Assembly (NCBI RefSeq): GCF_031450785.1
Contig: NZ_JARTWB010000002.1
Location: 2,666,001 to 2,730,000 of the forward strand
Length of the DNA: 64,000 nucleotides
Direction of reading: 5' to 3'
DNA from: Caballeronia sp. LZ062
Lineage (GTDB): Bacteria; Pseudomonadota; Gammaproteobacteria; Burkholderiales; Burkholderiaceae
The notes under the pieces are model-generated. The model saw nothing but the letters and a program-made list of their open reading frames with translations, did not search any database and was not told the origin of the DNA. A program made the position numbers and the translations under genes. Every line of letters starts with the position of its first letter. Position 1 is the stretch's first letter. Below are positions 1-11,172 of the stretch, piece by piece.

Positions 1-607
1 CGATTACCGGCTGGCGCCCGAGCATCCGTTTCCGGCTCCCTGCGACGACGCCCTCGACGCGCTGCTCTGGTTCGCGGAACACCGGTCGCGGCTCGGCTTT
101 GCAACCGATCGGCTGGGCGTCGGCGGCGACAGTGCGGGCGCACATCTGGCGGTCGTCGCGGCGCGTGGGGCGAATCAGCGTGTCGCCGGCCTCGTCAATC
201 TGCAACTGCTGTTGTACCCGGTGATGCGCCGGCAATTCGAGAGTGCGAGTTGCCTTGCCAATGCCAACGGCCCCGGTCTCACCAATGACGAAATGCGCTG
301 GTATTGGACGCAGTTTCTCTCAGGAACGGCGCCGGACGAGCACGACGTCCGCGCGTTCCCGCTCGCCGAACCCTACGAGCGCACGCCGGCGCGTGCATTG
401 ATCGTCGCGGCGGCCTACGACCCGCTTTACGACGACGCCTTCGAACTCCAGCGCTTCCTCGAAGCCAACGGCGGCCGGACGGAGATGATCGACGCGAACA
501 ACATGACGCACGGCTTCGGCCGCCTGCACGCGCAGTCGGAGGCGGCGCTCAACTGGTTGCGCCGCATCGGCGCGCGCGCGGGCGAACTGCTGCGCGCGGA
601 ACGCTGA
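1..607 (+). CDS. alpha/beta hydrolase (HSL/fold-3 family), 5'-truncated by window edge
   Basis: The open frame runs in from the left edge (codons from base 2) to TGA at 605-607, so only the C-terminal ~200 residues are visible. It begins with DYRLAPEHPFPA, then has the nucleophile elbow GDSAGAHLA (catalytic Ser), a DPLYDD segment with the likely acid Asp, and a late HGF with the likely catalytic His. This order is that of the hormone-sensitive-lipase-like esterases, which hydrolyse short-chain esters. An internal ATG at 212 would lose the nucleophile, so it is not the start. The natural substrate cannot be read from sequence. It converges on the binding-protein gene that ends at 612, leaving 4 bp between them. 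Confidence 0.85.
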   Translation, partial: DYRLAPEHPFPAPCDDALDALLWFAEHRSRLGFATDRLGVGGDSAGAHLAVVAARGANQRVAGLVNLQLLLYPVMRRQFESASCLANANGPGLTNDEMRWYWTQFLSGTAPDEHDVRAFPLAEPYERTPARALIVAAAYDPLYDDAFELQRFLEANGGRTEMIDANNMTHGFGRLHAQSEAALNWLRRIGARAGELLRAER

Positions 608-611
608 CGCG

Positions 612-1442
612 TCACTTCAGCCACTTGTCGACCACCGCCTGAAACTCGCCGGTCGATCGCGCGAGATGCAGCCACTGATCGACATACTGCTGCCACGCGA
701 CGTCCCCGCGCGGCAGCAGATACGCCTTCTCGCCGAACTGGAACGGCTTGTCGGGATGCACCGAGCAAAGGCCGGGATTCAGCTTCTGCTGTAGCAGCGT
801 CTCCGACGCATCCGTGACCATGACATCGGCGCGACCGTCGAGTATTTGCTTGAAGATCGTCACGTTGTCGGGATACTCGATCAGCTGCGAGTGCGCGAAG
901 AACTGCTTCGCGAAACGTTCGTTGGTGCCGCCGGGATTGACGATAGTCCGCACGGTCGGCTGATCGATCTGCGCGACGGTCTGGTACTTGTCGACGTCGG
1001 CGCAGCGCACGATCGGCGTCTTGCCGTCTTCCATGTACGGCGCGGTGAAGAACGCGCGCTTTTGCCGGTCGAGCGTCGTCGAGACGCCGCCCACCGCGAT
1101 ATCGCATTTTGCGATGAAGTCGTTCATCAGGTTCGACCACGACGTCTTCACGTACTCCGGCTTCGCGCCGAGCGACTTCGCCAGATTGTCGGCGAGATCG
1201 ATGTCGATGCCCTCGAACTGACCGTCCGGCCGCAAGAACGAATACGGCTTGTAGTCGCCGGTCGTGCAGACGCGTAGCGTGTGCCGCGCGAGAATCTCGT
1301 CGAGCCGCGAGGCTGGCGCGGGCGCTTGCACGACGCTGCCGCCCTGCACCGTCTGACCGTAAGCGACACCGGAATTGACACCGAAAGTGACAAGCGGCCA
1401 CGCGAGCGCGCAGGCGGCGAGACGGAAGGACACGCGTTTCAT
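612..1442 (-). CDS. amino-acid ABC transporter periplasmic binding protein (SBP family 3)
   Basis: A 276-residue protein. The N-terminus (MKRVSFRLAACALAWPLV) is a typical Sec signal peptide, so the mature protein should be periplasmic. The body carries family-3 solute-binding features: LRVCTTGDYKPYSF near the start, GIDIDLADNLAKSLG, CDIAVGGVSTTLDRQKRAFFT, and a late VTDASE. The family captures polar amino acids for an ABC permease or sometimes acts as a cyclohexadienyl-dehydratase-like enzyme; the overall pattern here also resembles the latter. No permease or ATPase gene is adjacent, so it is an orphan binding protein in this window and its ligand is unknown. Confidence 0.85.
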   Translation of the reverse strand: MKRVSFRLAACALAWPLVTFGVNSGVAYGQTVQGGSVVQAPAPASRLDEILARHTLRVCTTGDYKPYSFLRPDGQFEGIDIDLADNLAKSLGAKPEYVKTSWSNLMNDFIAKCDIAVGGVSTTLDRQKRAFFTAPYMEDGKTPIVRCADVDKYQTVAQIDQPTVRTIVNPGGTNERFAKQFFAHSQLIEYPDNVTIFKQILDGRADVMVTDASETLLQQKLNPGLCSVHPDKPFQFGEKAYLLPRGDVAWQQYVDQWLHLARSTGEFQAVVDKWLK

Positions 1443-1631
1443 CGATGCTCCTGGTTCTAGTTGTGATGGGCCGCGACGACGCCGGCGGCCATCGATGATA
1501 ACGAGCGTGCGCGCGTCTGAGAATCATCTCGAAAAGGCCGCGACGCGCGCCCATTTGCCGCCGCGCTGCCGCGAAAACGGGCAGCCGGTCCGGTAGAATG
1601 GACGATTCTTCAGGCTTCGGCACCGAGCGAC

Positions 1632-2729
1632 GTGGCACACACCCTTCTCAACGACACCTTTCTGCGTGCGCTGCTGCGCCAGCCGACCGAATACACCCCG
1701 ATCTGGCTGATGCGTCAGGCTGGTCGTTATCTGCCCGAATACAACGCGACGCGTGCGCGCGCCGGCAGTTTCCTCGGCCTCGCGAAGAACCCGAATTTCG
1801 CCACCGAAGTCACGCTGCAACCGCTCGAACGCTATCCGCTCGACGCCGCCATTCTCTTTTCCGACATCCTCACGGTGCCCGACGCCATGGGCCTCGGCCT
1901 GAACTTCGTGCAGGGCGAAGGTCCGCGTTTCGAGCGCACCGTGCGCACGGAAGACGACGTGAAGCGTCTTGCGGTGCCGGACATCGACAGCACGCTGCGC
2001 TACGTGACCGACGCCGTGAGTCAGATCCGCCGCGCGCTTACCGACGCGCAAGGCCGCCAGAAGGTGCCGCTCATCGGCTTTTCCGGCAGCCCGTGGACGC
2101 TCGCGTGCTATATGGTCGAAGGCGGCGGCTCGGACGATCATCGGACGGTGAAGGCGATGGCGTATGCGCGGCCCGACCTGATGCATCGCATCCTTGACGT
2201 CAACGCGCAAGCCGTCACGGCGTACCTCAATGCGCAGATCGAGGCGGGCGCGCAGGCCGTGATGATTTTCGATACCTGGGGCGGGGCGCTCGCCGACGGC
2301 GCGTATCAACGCTTCTCGCTCGACTACATCGCGAAGGTGGTCGCAGGCCTCAAGCGCGAACACGACGGGGCGCGCGTGCCGGTCATCACGTTCACGAAGG
2401 GCGGCGGGCTGTGGCTCGAAGAGATTGCTGCGACGGGTGTCGATGCCGTCGGTCTCGACTGGACGGTGAACCTTGGCGCGGCGCGCGAGCGCGTGAGAGG
2501 GCGCGTCGCGCTGCAAGGGAACATCGATCCGAGCGTGCTTTTCGCCCCGCCCGAAGCGATTCGTGCAGAAGCGCGCGGCGTTCTAGACAGCTTCGGGAAT
2601 TTTCCGGGCCACGTGTTCAATCTCGGGCACGGCATCTCGCAATTCACGCCGCCGGAGCACGTTGCAGAACTGGTGGACGAGGTTCACCGGCACAGCCGCG
2701 CCATGCGCGCGTCGGCCTTCCGCCGCTAG
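1632..2729 (+). CDS. hemE: uroporphyrinogen decarboxylase
   Basis: Decarboxylates the four acetate side chains of uroporphyrinogen III to give coproporphyrinogen III in cytoplasmic haem synthesis. The 365-residue product has the family signature [14 protein letters not shown] (residues 24-37, with the substrate-binding Arg residues) and [13 protein letters not shown], which contains the essential Asp (about residue 78), then [19 protein letters not shown]. Length and sequence fit E. coli HemE (about 354 aa). The start is GTG at 1632 (protein [10 protein letters not shown]), which aligns with the usual family N-terminus. It is followed by a 446-bp gap and priA in the same direction, an order I associate with Burkholderia chromosome 1. 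Confidence 0.97.
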   Translation: MAHTLLNDTFLRALLRQPTEYTPIWLMRQAGRYLPEYNATRARAGSFLGLAKNPNFATEVTLQPLERYPLDAAILFSDILTVPDAMGLGLNFVQGEGPRFERTVRTEDDVKRLAVPDIDSTLRYVTDAVSQIRRALTDAQGRQKVPLIGFSGSPWTLACYMVEGGGSDDHRTVKAMAYARPDLMHRILDVNAQAVTAYLNAQIEAGAQAVMIFDTWGGALADGAYQRFSLDYIAKVVAGLKREHDGARVPVITFTKGGGLWLEEIAATGVDAVGLDWTVNLGAARERVRGRVALQGNIDPSVLFAPPEAIRAEARGVLDSFGNFPGHVFNLGHGISQFTPPEHVAELVDEVHRHSRAMRASAFRR

Positions 2730-3175
2730 CTCGCCATGTTGCAGTGCACCAGACGTTGCACGGCGCCCGTCTGCGTTGGTCGAGCGGGTTAGGCGAATCG
2801 CCCGCCCTTTGCGGCGCTCCGAGATGTCAAGACGACTTATGCACATTTTGTTCGTTGCATCGCGCCATCAGACATATCGACGCACATAGCCCATAAAGCG
2901 TGGCTATTCTTGACGTAAGTCGCTGATTCTAAACAACTTAAAAGAGTCTTGTCCGATATGTGGGCAAACGCACATAAGCGATCCGTGACATTGTTTGCGG
3001 CGGCCCGCGCCCGACTTCTCAACAAAGTTATCCACAGGGCTGTGGAAAGCGGCGGAAAACTAAAAATAATCGGCAACTTATCGGCGACTTTGACGTTTTA
3101 CTTTAACTGTCGCCGCAAAGGGCTTGCACTGCCGTGGCGCGCCCGAATCGCGGGCTTCCACAGGCGCTTTGCACA
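2730..3175. other. intergenic region between hemE and priA
   Basis: No convincing gene. From about 2880 the base composition becomes visibly more A+T-rich than the flanking genes. The only recognisable element is a DnaA-box-like pair near 3028-3049 (annotated separately). Short open frames here and across the priA start have no recognisable features and overlap priA in another frame. Confidence 0.6.
3028..3049. promoter_or_regulatory. DnaA-box-like inverted pair
   Basis: TTATCCACA at 3028-3036 is a perfect match to the DnaA-box consensus TTATNCACA. After four bases it is followed by TGTGGAAAG (3041-3049), an inverted box with one mismatch to TGTGGATAA. Two facing boxes in an A+T-rich gap upstream of priA, the replication-restart helicase gene, could bind DnaA for transcriptional control. 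A single pair is not enough to call an origin. Confidence 0.4.
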
Positions 3176-5422
<2,247 letters not shown>

Positions 5423-5447
5423 TCGCGGCGGCCTAGCCCGCCGTTCG

Positions 5448-5609
5448 TCACACTTTCGCGCGCGAGGCCTCCGCGCCCGCGCGAACCGGCGTCGCCTCGT
5501 CGCGCGTGTCGTCGACATGATGCGTACGCGACGACGCGCCCCGCACGAACAGCACCACGCAAAGCGCGAACATTGCCCAAACCCCGACCACCACCATCCA
5601 CGTGCTCAT
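5448..5609 (-). CDS. small single-span membrane protein, function unknown
   Basis: A 53-residue ORF starting MSTWMVVVGVWAMFALCVVLFVRGA. Residues ~4-23 form one hydrophobic segment and the rest is a polar tail containing THHVDD. The start at 5609 has a good ribosome site (GGGGAA) about 8 nt upstream. It converges with priA (25-bp gap) and is divergent from putA. I do not recognise the family; the location between priA and putA suggests a conserved Burkholderiaceae membrane micro-protein, but that is inference. Confidence 0.6.
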   Translation of the reverse strand: MSTWMVVVGVWAMFALCVVLFVRGASSRTHHVDDTRDEATPVRAGAEASRAKV

Positions 5610-5796
5610 GTTGTCGTTCCCCGTAGCTGCTTTTGTAGCGCCGGACGGCGCGCATCGCTTTATATCGGCAGCGGCGGTGCATTTACTTAGGGGTTGTCCC
5701 AAAAATCTTGAGTTAGGGAAACTACTAGGCGATTTCCGCCATCGGACAAAGATAGGCAAAACGGCGGAAAAGCCTGCCGCGTAAGGGATTGAGCGC

Positions 5797-5828
5797 GGTG
5801 CAACCGTCTCGAAAATGTCGGTTGCACC
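5797..5828. promoter_or_regulatory. predicted PutA autoregulatory operator upstream of putA
   Basis: A perfect 10-bp inverted repeat: GGTGCAACCG at 5797-5806 and CGGTTGCACC at 5819-5828, with a 12-nt spacer, about 77 bp before the putA start. Each arm contains the hexamer GTTGCA (5821-5826, and inverted at 5799-5804), which is the published recognition core of the E. coli PutA ribbon-helix-helix domain. The encoded PutA here has that N-terminal domain. A terminator is an alternative reading because TTTT follows the right arm, but nothing is transcribed into it from the left on this strand after priA. Confidence 0.65.
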
Positions 5829-5904
5829 TTTTAAATCAGCGGGGTACGATTCGCCAACTTTTAGGTCCCTGGCCGGGTAGGCACGACCGGCAAACGAAGG
5901 AAAT

Positions 5905-8900
5905 ATGGCGAGCACAACCCTTGGCGTCAAAGTCGACGATTTGCTGCGGTCCCGGCTGAAAGACGCCGCCACGCGGCTCGAACGCACCCCGCACTGGCTC
6001 ATCAAGCAGGCGATCTTCGCGTATCTGGAGCGTATCGAGCACGGCCAACTTCCGCCGGAACTGTCGGGCGTGAACGGCACGTCGGAAATGAGCGATGCCG
6101 CGACCGTCGAAGGCGACGAAGACGGCGCGCCGCATCCGTTCCTCGAATTCGCGCAGAATGTGCAACCGCAATCCGTGCTGCGCGCGGCGATCACGGCGGC
6201 GTATCGCCGTCCGGAGCCGGAGTGCGTGCCGTTTCTGATCGGTCAGGCGCGACTGCCGGCCACCGTCGCCGCCGACACCGAAAAGCTGGCGACGAAGCTC
6301 GTCGAGACGCTGCGAGCGAAGAGCAAGGGCGGCGGCGTCGAAGGTCTGATTCACGAATTCTCGCTTTCGAGTCAGGAAGGCGTCGCGCTGATGTGTCTCG
6401 CCGAGGCGCTCTTGCGCATTCCCGACCGCGCCACGCGCGACGCGCTGATCCGCGACAAGATCAGCAAGGGCGACTGGCGTTCGCATATGGGCCAGGCGCC
6501 GTCGTTGTTCGTCAACGCCGCGACGTGGGGCCTGATGATCACCGGCAAGCTCGTGACGACGAATAGCGAAGCAGGTCTCTCGTCGGCGCTCACGCGCATG
6601 ATCGGCAAGGGCGGCGAGCCGCTGATCCGCAAGGGCGTCGACATGGCGATGCGCCTGATGGGCGAGCAGTTCGTCACCGGCGAGACCATCTCCGAAGCGC
6701 TCGCGAACAGCCGCAAGTTCGAAGCGCGCGGTTTCCGCTACTCCTACGACATGCTCGGCGAAGCCGCGACGACGGAAGAAGACGCGCAGCGCTATTACGC
6801 GTCCTACGAGCAGGCCATTCACGCGATCGGCAAGGCGGCGGGCGGGCGCGGCATCTACGAAGGCCCGGGCATTTCGATCAAGCTGTCCGCGCTGCACCCG
6901 CGTTACTCGCGTTCGCAGCAAGAGCGCACGATGAGCGAACTGCTGCCGCGCGTGCGCGCGCTGGCGCAACTCGCGCGCCGCTATGACATCGGCCTGAACA
7001 TCGACGCCGAGGAAGCCGACCGTCTCGAGCTGTCGCTCGATCTGCTCGAAGCGCTGTGCTTCGATCCCGAACTCGCGGGCTGGAACGGCATCGGCTTCGT
7101 GGTGCAGGCGTATCAGAAGCGCTGCCCGTTCGTCATCGACTATCTGGTGGATCTCGCGCGCCGCAGCCGTCATCGTTTGATGATTCGTCTCGTCAAGGGC
7201 GCGTATTGGGATACCGAAATCAAGCGCGCGCAAGTGGACGGCCTCGAAGGCTACCCGGTCTACACGCGCAAGATTTATACGGACATCTCGTATCTCGCCT
7301 GCGCGAAGAAGCTGCTCGGCGCGCCGGACGCGGTCTATCCGCAATTCGCGACGCACAACGCTTACACGCTCTCGGCCATCTATCACCTCGCGGGACAGAA
7401 CTACTATCCCGGCCAGTACGAGTTCCAGTGCCTGCATGGCATGGGCGAGCCGCTGTACGAAGAAGTCACCGGCCGCGACAAGCTCAACCGTCCGTGCCGC
7501 GTCTACGCGCCGGTCGGCACGCACGAAACGCTGCTCGCGTATCTGGTGCGGCGTCTTCTGGAGAACGGCGCGAATACGTCGTTCGTGAACCGCATCGCGG
7601 ACGAATCGGTTCCGGTGAAGGATCTCGTGCGCGATCCTATCGACGAAGCGCAAGCCATCACGCCGCTCGGTGCGCCGCACGCGAAGATTCCGCTGCCGCG
7701 TCAGCTGTACGGCAACGAGCGCCTCAATTCGATGGGCCTCGACCTGTCGAACGAGCATCGGCTGGCGTCGCTGTCGTCGGCGCTGCTCGCGAGCGCGAAT
7801 CATCCGTGGCAGGCCGTGCCGATGCTCGAACGCGACGATCCGCACAACGGCGTCGCGCGCGAGATCCGCAATCCGGCGGATCATCGCGATGTGGTCGGCA
7901 CCGTGGTGGAAGCGTCGCCGCAACAGGTGAGCGCCGCGCTCGCGAACGCGGTGGCCGCCGCGCCGATCTGGCAGGCGACGCCCGTGGAAGACCGCGCCGA
8001 TTGCCTCTCGCGCGCTGCCGACCTGCTCGAAGCGCAGATGCATACGCTGATGGGCCTCGTCGTGCGCGAAGCGGGCAAGTCGCTGCCGAATGCGATCGCC
8101 GAAATTCGCGAAGCCGTCGATTTCCTGCGCTACTACGCGTCGCAGATTCGCGCGGAGTTCTCGAACGACACGCATCGCCCGCTCGGTCCGGTGGTGTGCA
8201 TCAGCCCGTGGAATTTCCCGCTGGCCATCTTTATGGGTCAGGTCGCGGCCGCGCTCGCGGCGGGCAATCCGGTGCTCGCGAAGCCTGCCGAGCAGACGCC
8301 GCTGATCGCCGCGCAAGCCGTGCGCATTCTGCGCGAAGCCGGCGTGCCGGCGGGCGCGGTGCAACTGCTGCCGGGCGATGGCGAAACCGTGGGCGCCGCG
8401 CTCGTCGCCGATGCACGCACGCGCGCCGTGATGTTCACCGGCTCGACGGAAGTCGCGCGCCTCATCAACAAGACGCTGTCTGAGCGCCTCGATTCGGACG
8501 GCCGCCCGATCCCGCTGATCGCGGAAACCGGCGGCCAGAACGCGATGATCGTCGATTCGTCCGCGCTCGCGGAACAGGTCGTCGCGGACGTGATGCAGTC
8601 TTCGTTCGATTCGGCCGGTCAACGCTGCTCGGCGCTGCGCGTTCTCTGTCTGCAGGACGATGTCGCGGACCGCACGCTCGACATGCTGACCGGCGCGATG
8701 AAGCAGCTCGCCGTGGGCAACCCGGATCGCCTGTCGGTGGATGTCGGTCCCGTGATCGACGCCGACGCGAAGCGCAGCATCGACGCGCACATCGCGGCGA
8801 TGCGCGAGAAGGGCCGCAAGGTCGTGCAGCAGCCGCTGCCCGATGCGTGCGCGCAAGGCACGTTCGTGCCGCCGACGCTGATCGAGCTGGAAAGCATCGA

Positions 8901-9834
8901 CGAGCTGAAGCGCGAAGTGTTCGGACCGGTCCTGCATGTGGTGCGTTACCGCCGCGCGTCTCTTGATAAACTCCTCGACCAAATTCGCTCGACGGGGTAC
9001 GGACTCACGCTCGGCATCCATACGCGCATCGACGAAACCATCGCGCATGTCATTCAGCGCGCGCACGTGGGCAACATCTACGTGAACCGCAACGTGATCG
9101 GCGCCGTGGTCGGCGTGCAGCCGTTCGGCGGCGAAGGTTTGTCGGGTACGGGTCCGAAGGCGGGCGGCGCGCTGTACTTGCAGCGCTTGCTTGCCAAGCG
9201 CCCGACCGGCTTGCCGAAGTCGCTTGCGAGCACGCTGGTCGTCGATGAAACGCCGTCCGCCGATACGCCGGCCGCCGCGCTCACCGCATTGCGCGACTGG
9301 GCCATCGGCGAACGCGATCCGCAGACGGCCGCGCGTTGCGACGGTTATCTGCAACATGTGCTCGCGGGCGCGACGGCGGTGCTGTCCGGTCCGACGGGCG
9401 AGCGCAATACGTACACGCTGAGCGCGCGGGGCACGGTGTTCTGCGTGGCATCGACGGTAAGCGGCGCGCGCGCTCAATTCGCCGCGGTGCTCGCGACGGG
9501 CAACAAGGCGCTCTTCGCGGGATCGGCGGGCGAGCAACTGGTGGCATCGCTGCCGCCCGCGCTGAAAGCGCATGCGTCGGTGAGCAAGGATCCGGCAGCC
9601 GGTTACGATGCCGTGCTGTTCGAAGGCGACAGTGACGAACTGCTGTCGCTGGTGAAGGAAGTCGCGAAGCGCCCGGGACCGATCGTGTCGGTGCAGGGCG
9701 TCGCGGCGGGCACGTTCGCCGACGCTGGCCACGACGGCGAAGACTACGCGCTCGAACGTCTGCTGACGGAACGCTCGGTCAGCGTGAACACGGCGGCGGC
9801 GGGCGGTAACGCGAATTTGATGACGATCGGTTGA
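5905..9834 (+). CDS. putA: trifunctional PutA: DNA-binding repressor, proline dehydrogenase, P5C/glutamate semialdehyde dehydrogenase
   Basis: A 1309-aa long-form PutA that oxidises proline to glutamate at the membrane, using FAD then NAD+. Domains: ribbon-helix-helix at residues 1-50 (GVKVDDLLRSRLKDAATRL), FAD-binding proline dehydrogenase barrel about 200-560 (GRGIYEGPGISIKLSALHP, LMIRLVKGAYWD), aldehyde dehydrogenase about 640-1120 with the acid AETGG and the catalytic Cys908 in GQRCSAL, and a C-terminal conserved region to 1309. The start ATG at 5905 follows GAAGGAA. Retention of the N-terminal DNA-binding domain means the protein is probably its own repressor, released when reduced flavin drives it to the membrane. 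This fits the GTTGCA palindrome upstream. It stands alone, with no putP in the window. Confidence 0.97.
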   Translation: MASTTLGVKVDDLLRSRLKDAATRLERTPHWLIKQAIFAYLERIEHGQLPPELSGVNGTSEMSDAATVEGDEDGAPHPFLEFAQNVQPQSVLRAAITAAYRRPEPECVPFLIGQARLPATVAADTEKLATKLVETLRAKSKGGGVEGLIHEFSLSSQEGVALMCLAEALLRIPDRATRDALIRDKISKGDWRSHMGQAPSLFVNAATWGLMITGKLVTTNSEAGLSSALTRMIGKGGEPLIRKGVDMAMRLMGEQFVTGETISEALANSRKFEARGFRYSYDMLGEAATTEEDAQRYYASYEQAIHAIGKAAGGRGIYEGPGISIKLSALHPRYSRSQQERTMSELLPRVRALAQLARRYDIGLNIDAEEADRLELSLDLLEALCFDPELAGWNGIGFVVQAYQKRCPFVIDYLVDLARRSRHRLMIRLVKGAYWDTEIKRAQVDGLEGYPVYTRKIYTDISYLACAKKLLGAPDAVYPQFATHNAYTLSAIYHLAGQNYYPGQYEFQCLHGMGEPLYEEVTGRDKLNRPCRVYAPVGTHETLLAYLVRRLLENGANTSFVNRIADESVPVKDLVRDPIDEAQAITPLGAPHAKIPLPRQLYGNERLNSMGLDLSNEHRLASLSSALLASANHPWQAVPMLERDDPHNGVAREIRNPADHRDVVGTVVEASPQQVSAALANAVAAAPIWQATPVEDRADCLSRAADLLEAQMHTLMGLVVREAGKSLPNAIAEIREAVDFLRYYASQIRAEFSNDTHRPLGPVVCISPWNFPLAIFMGQVAAALAAGNPVLAKPAEQTPLIAAQAVRILREAGVPAGAVQLLPGDGETVGAALVADARTRAVMFTGSTEVARLINKTLSERLDSDGRPIPLIAETGGQNAMIVDSSALAEQVVADVMQSSFDSAGQRCSALRVLCLQDDVADRTLDMLTGAMKQLAVGNPDRLSVDVGPVIDADAKRSIDAHIAAMREKGRKVVQQPLPDACAQGTFVPPTLIELESIDELKREVFGPVLHVVRYRRASLDKLLDQIRSTGYGLTLGIHTRIDETIAHVIQRAHVGNIYVNRNVIGAVVGVQPFGGEGLSGTGPKAGGALYLQRLLAKRPTGLPKSLASTLVVDETPSADTPAAALTALRDWAIGERDPQTAARCDGYLQHVLAGATAVLSGPTGERNTYTLSARGTVFCVASTVSGARAQFAAVLATGNKALFAGSAGEQLVASLPPALKAHASVSKDPAAGYDAVLFEGDSDELLSLVKEVAKRPGPIVSVQGVAAGTFADAGHDGEDYALERLLTERSVSVNTAAAGGNANLMTIG

Positions 9835-9932
9835 GACTTGCGGCGCCCGGTTAAGACAAATTCAAAACAAACGGCAGCAGGCACGGCGATCCCGGCAAAA
9901 AGCTGCCATCCACACTGGTATTAGGAGAAGCT

Positions 9933-11081
9933 ATGAAGCACACGATGACCAAGCTGGCAGCCGCCATGACGCTCGCCGGCCTGTCGTTCGCGGGGACCGC
10001 ATTCGCACAGCAGGCAGACGAGGTGAAGGTCGGCTTCGCGGGCCCGATGACCGGCGCGCAAGCCCACTACGGCAAGGACTTTCAGAACGGCATCACGCTC
10101 GCGGTCGAGGAATTCAACGCGACGAAGCCGGTGATCGGCGGCAAGCCGGTTCGCATCGTGCTGGATTCGGCGGACGACCAGGCCGACCCGCGCACGGGCA
10201 CGACCGTCGCGCAGAAGCTCGTGGACGACGGCATCAAGGGTATGCTCGGCCACTTCAACTCGGGCACGACCATTCCCGCATCGCGCATCTACGCGAACGC
10301 CGGCATTCCCGAAATCGCGATGGCCACCGCGCCGGAATACACGACGCAGGGTTTCAAGACCGCATTCCGCATGATGACGTCCGACACGCAGCAAGGCTCG
10401 GTCGCGGGCGAATTCGCGGTGAAGAACCTGAAGGTCAAGAAGATCGCCATTGTCGATGACCGCACGGCATACGGCCAGGGTCTCGCCGACCAGTTCGAGA
10501 AGGCGGCGAAGGCGGCGGGCGGCACGATCGTCGATCGCGAATTCACGAACGACAAGGCTGTCGACTTCAAGGCGATTCTGACCAAGATCAAGTCGATGAA
10601 CCCGGACCTCGTGTACTACGGCGGCGCGGATTCGCAGGCTGCTCCGATGGTCAAGCAGATGAAGACGCTCGGCTTCCGCGCGCCGCTGATGGCGGGCGAA
10701 ATGGTGAAGACCGACACGTTCGTCAAGATCGCGGGTGAGTCGGCGGAAGGCACGGTGGCATCGCTCGCCGGCCTGCCGATGAACGAAATGCCGGGCGGCG
10801 CGGCATACGAAGCGAAATACAAGAAGCGTTTCAACGAAGACGTGCAGACGTACTCGCCGTATGCCTACGACGGCGCCATGGCCATGTTCACCGCGATGAA
10901 GGCGGCCAACTCGACGGACCCGGCGAAGTACCTGCCGCTGCTGGCGAAGACCGACATGCAGGGCGTGACGACGAACCACCTCGCGTACGACGCGAAGGGC
11001 GATCTGAAGAACGGCGGGATCACGCTGTATAAGGTCGTCGGCGGGAAGTGGACGACGTTGCAGAGCGTGGGCGGGAAGTAA
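9933..11081 (+). CDS. branched-chain amino acid ABC transporter binding protein (LivJ/LivK-like)
   Basis: A 382-aa periplasmic type I binding protein. It has a clear signal peptide (MKHTMTKLAAAMTLAGLSF to AFA|QQ, cleavage about residue 25) followed by EVKVGFAGPMTGAQAHYGKDFQNG, the canonical start of LivJ/K proteins. Further motifs are RIVLDSADDQADPRTGTTVA, GHFNSGTTIPAS and DDRTAYGQGLADQFEKA. The ribosome site GGAGAAG lies just upstream of ATG 9933. No LivHMGF genes are adjacent, so it is either an orphan or serves a transporter encoded elsewhere. It ends 25 bp before a strong terminator. Leu/Ile/Val or related hydrophobic amino acids are the expected ligands. Confidence 0.92.
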   Translation: MKHTMTKLAAAMTLAGLSFAGTAFAQQADEVKVGFAGPMTGAQAHYGKDFQNGITLAVEEFNATKPVIGGKPVRIVLDSADDQADPRTGTTVAQKLVDDGIKGMLGHFNSGTTIPASRIYANAGIPEIAMATAPEYTTQGFKTAFRMMTSDTQQGSVAGEFAVKNLKVKKIAIVDDRTAYGQGLADQFEKAAKAAGGTIVDREFTNDKAVDFKAILTKIKSMNPDLVYYGGADSQAAPMVKQMKTLGFRAPLMAGEMVKTDTFVKIAGESAEGTVASLAGLPMNEMPGGAAYEAKYKKRFNEDVQTYSPYAYDGAMAMFTAMKAANSTDPAKYLPLLAKTDMQGVTTNHLAYDAKGDLKNGGITLYKVVGGKWTTLQSVGGK

Positions 11082-11105
11082 GGCTAGTCGCAAAGCTAGA
11101 GAAGG

Positions 11106-11140
11106 ACGGCCCGGCGCGTGTAGTGCGCGGCGGGCCGTTT
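11106..11140 (+). terminator. Rho-independent terminator after the LivK-like gene
   Basis: ACGGCCCG (11106-11113) pairs perfectly with CGGGCCGT (11131-11138); the loop can extend the stem through GCGC/GCGC. T residues follow. It lies between convergent genes and probably serves both. Confidence 0.75.
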
Positions 11141-11172
11141 CACTTGGCCCTCGCAATCGAGGACTCAGGCGC

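Noticed and set aside
2324..2647. 107-codon frame antisense to hemE
   Set aside because: Shadow frame with no supporting features.
3026..3050. Chromosomal origin of replication
   Set aside because: Only one pair of DnaA boxes; no box cluster, no strong A+T unwinding region, and no dnaA or dnaN nearby.
5836..9732. 1298-codon open frame antisense to putA
   Set aside because: A mirror of high-GC codon usage in putA. No start context, no family features, Arg/His/Ala-rich translation.
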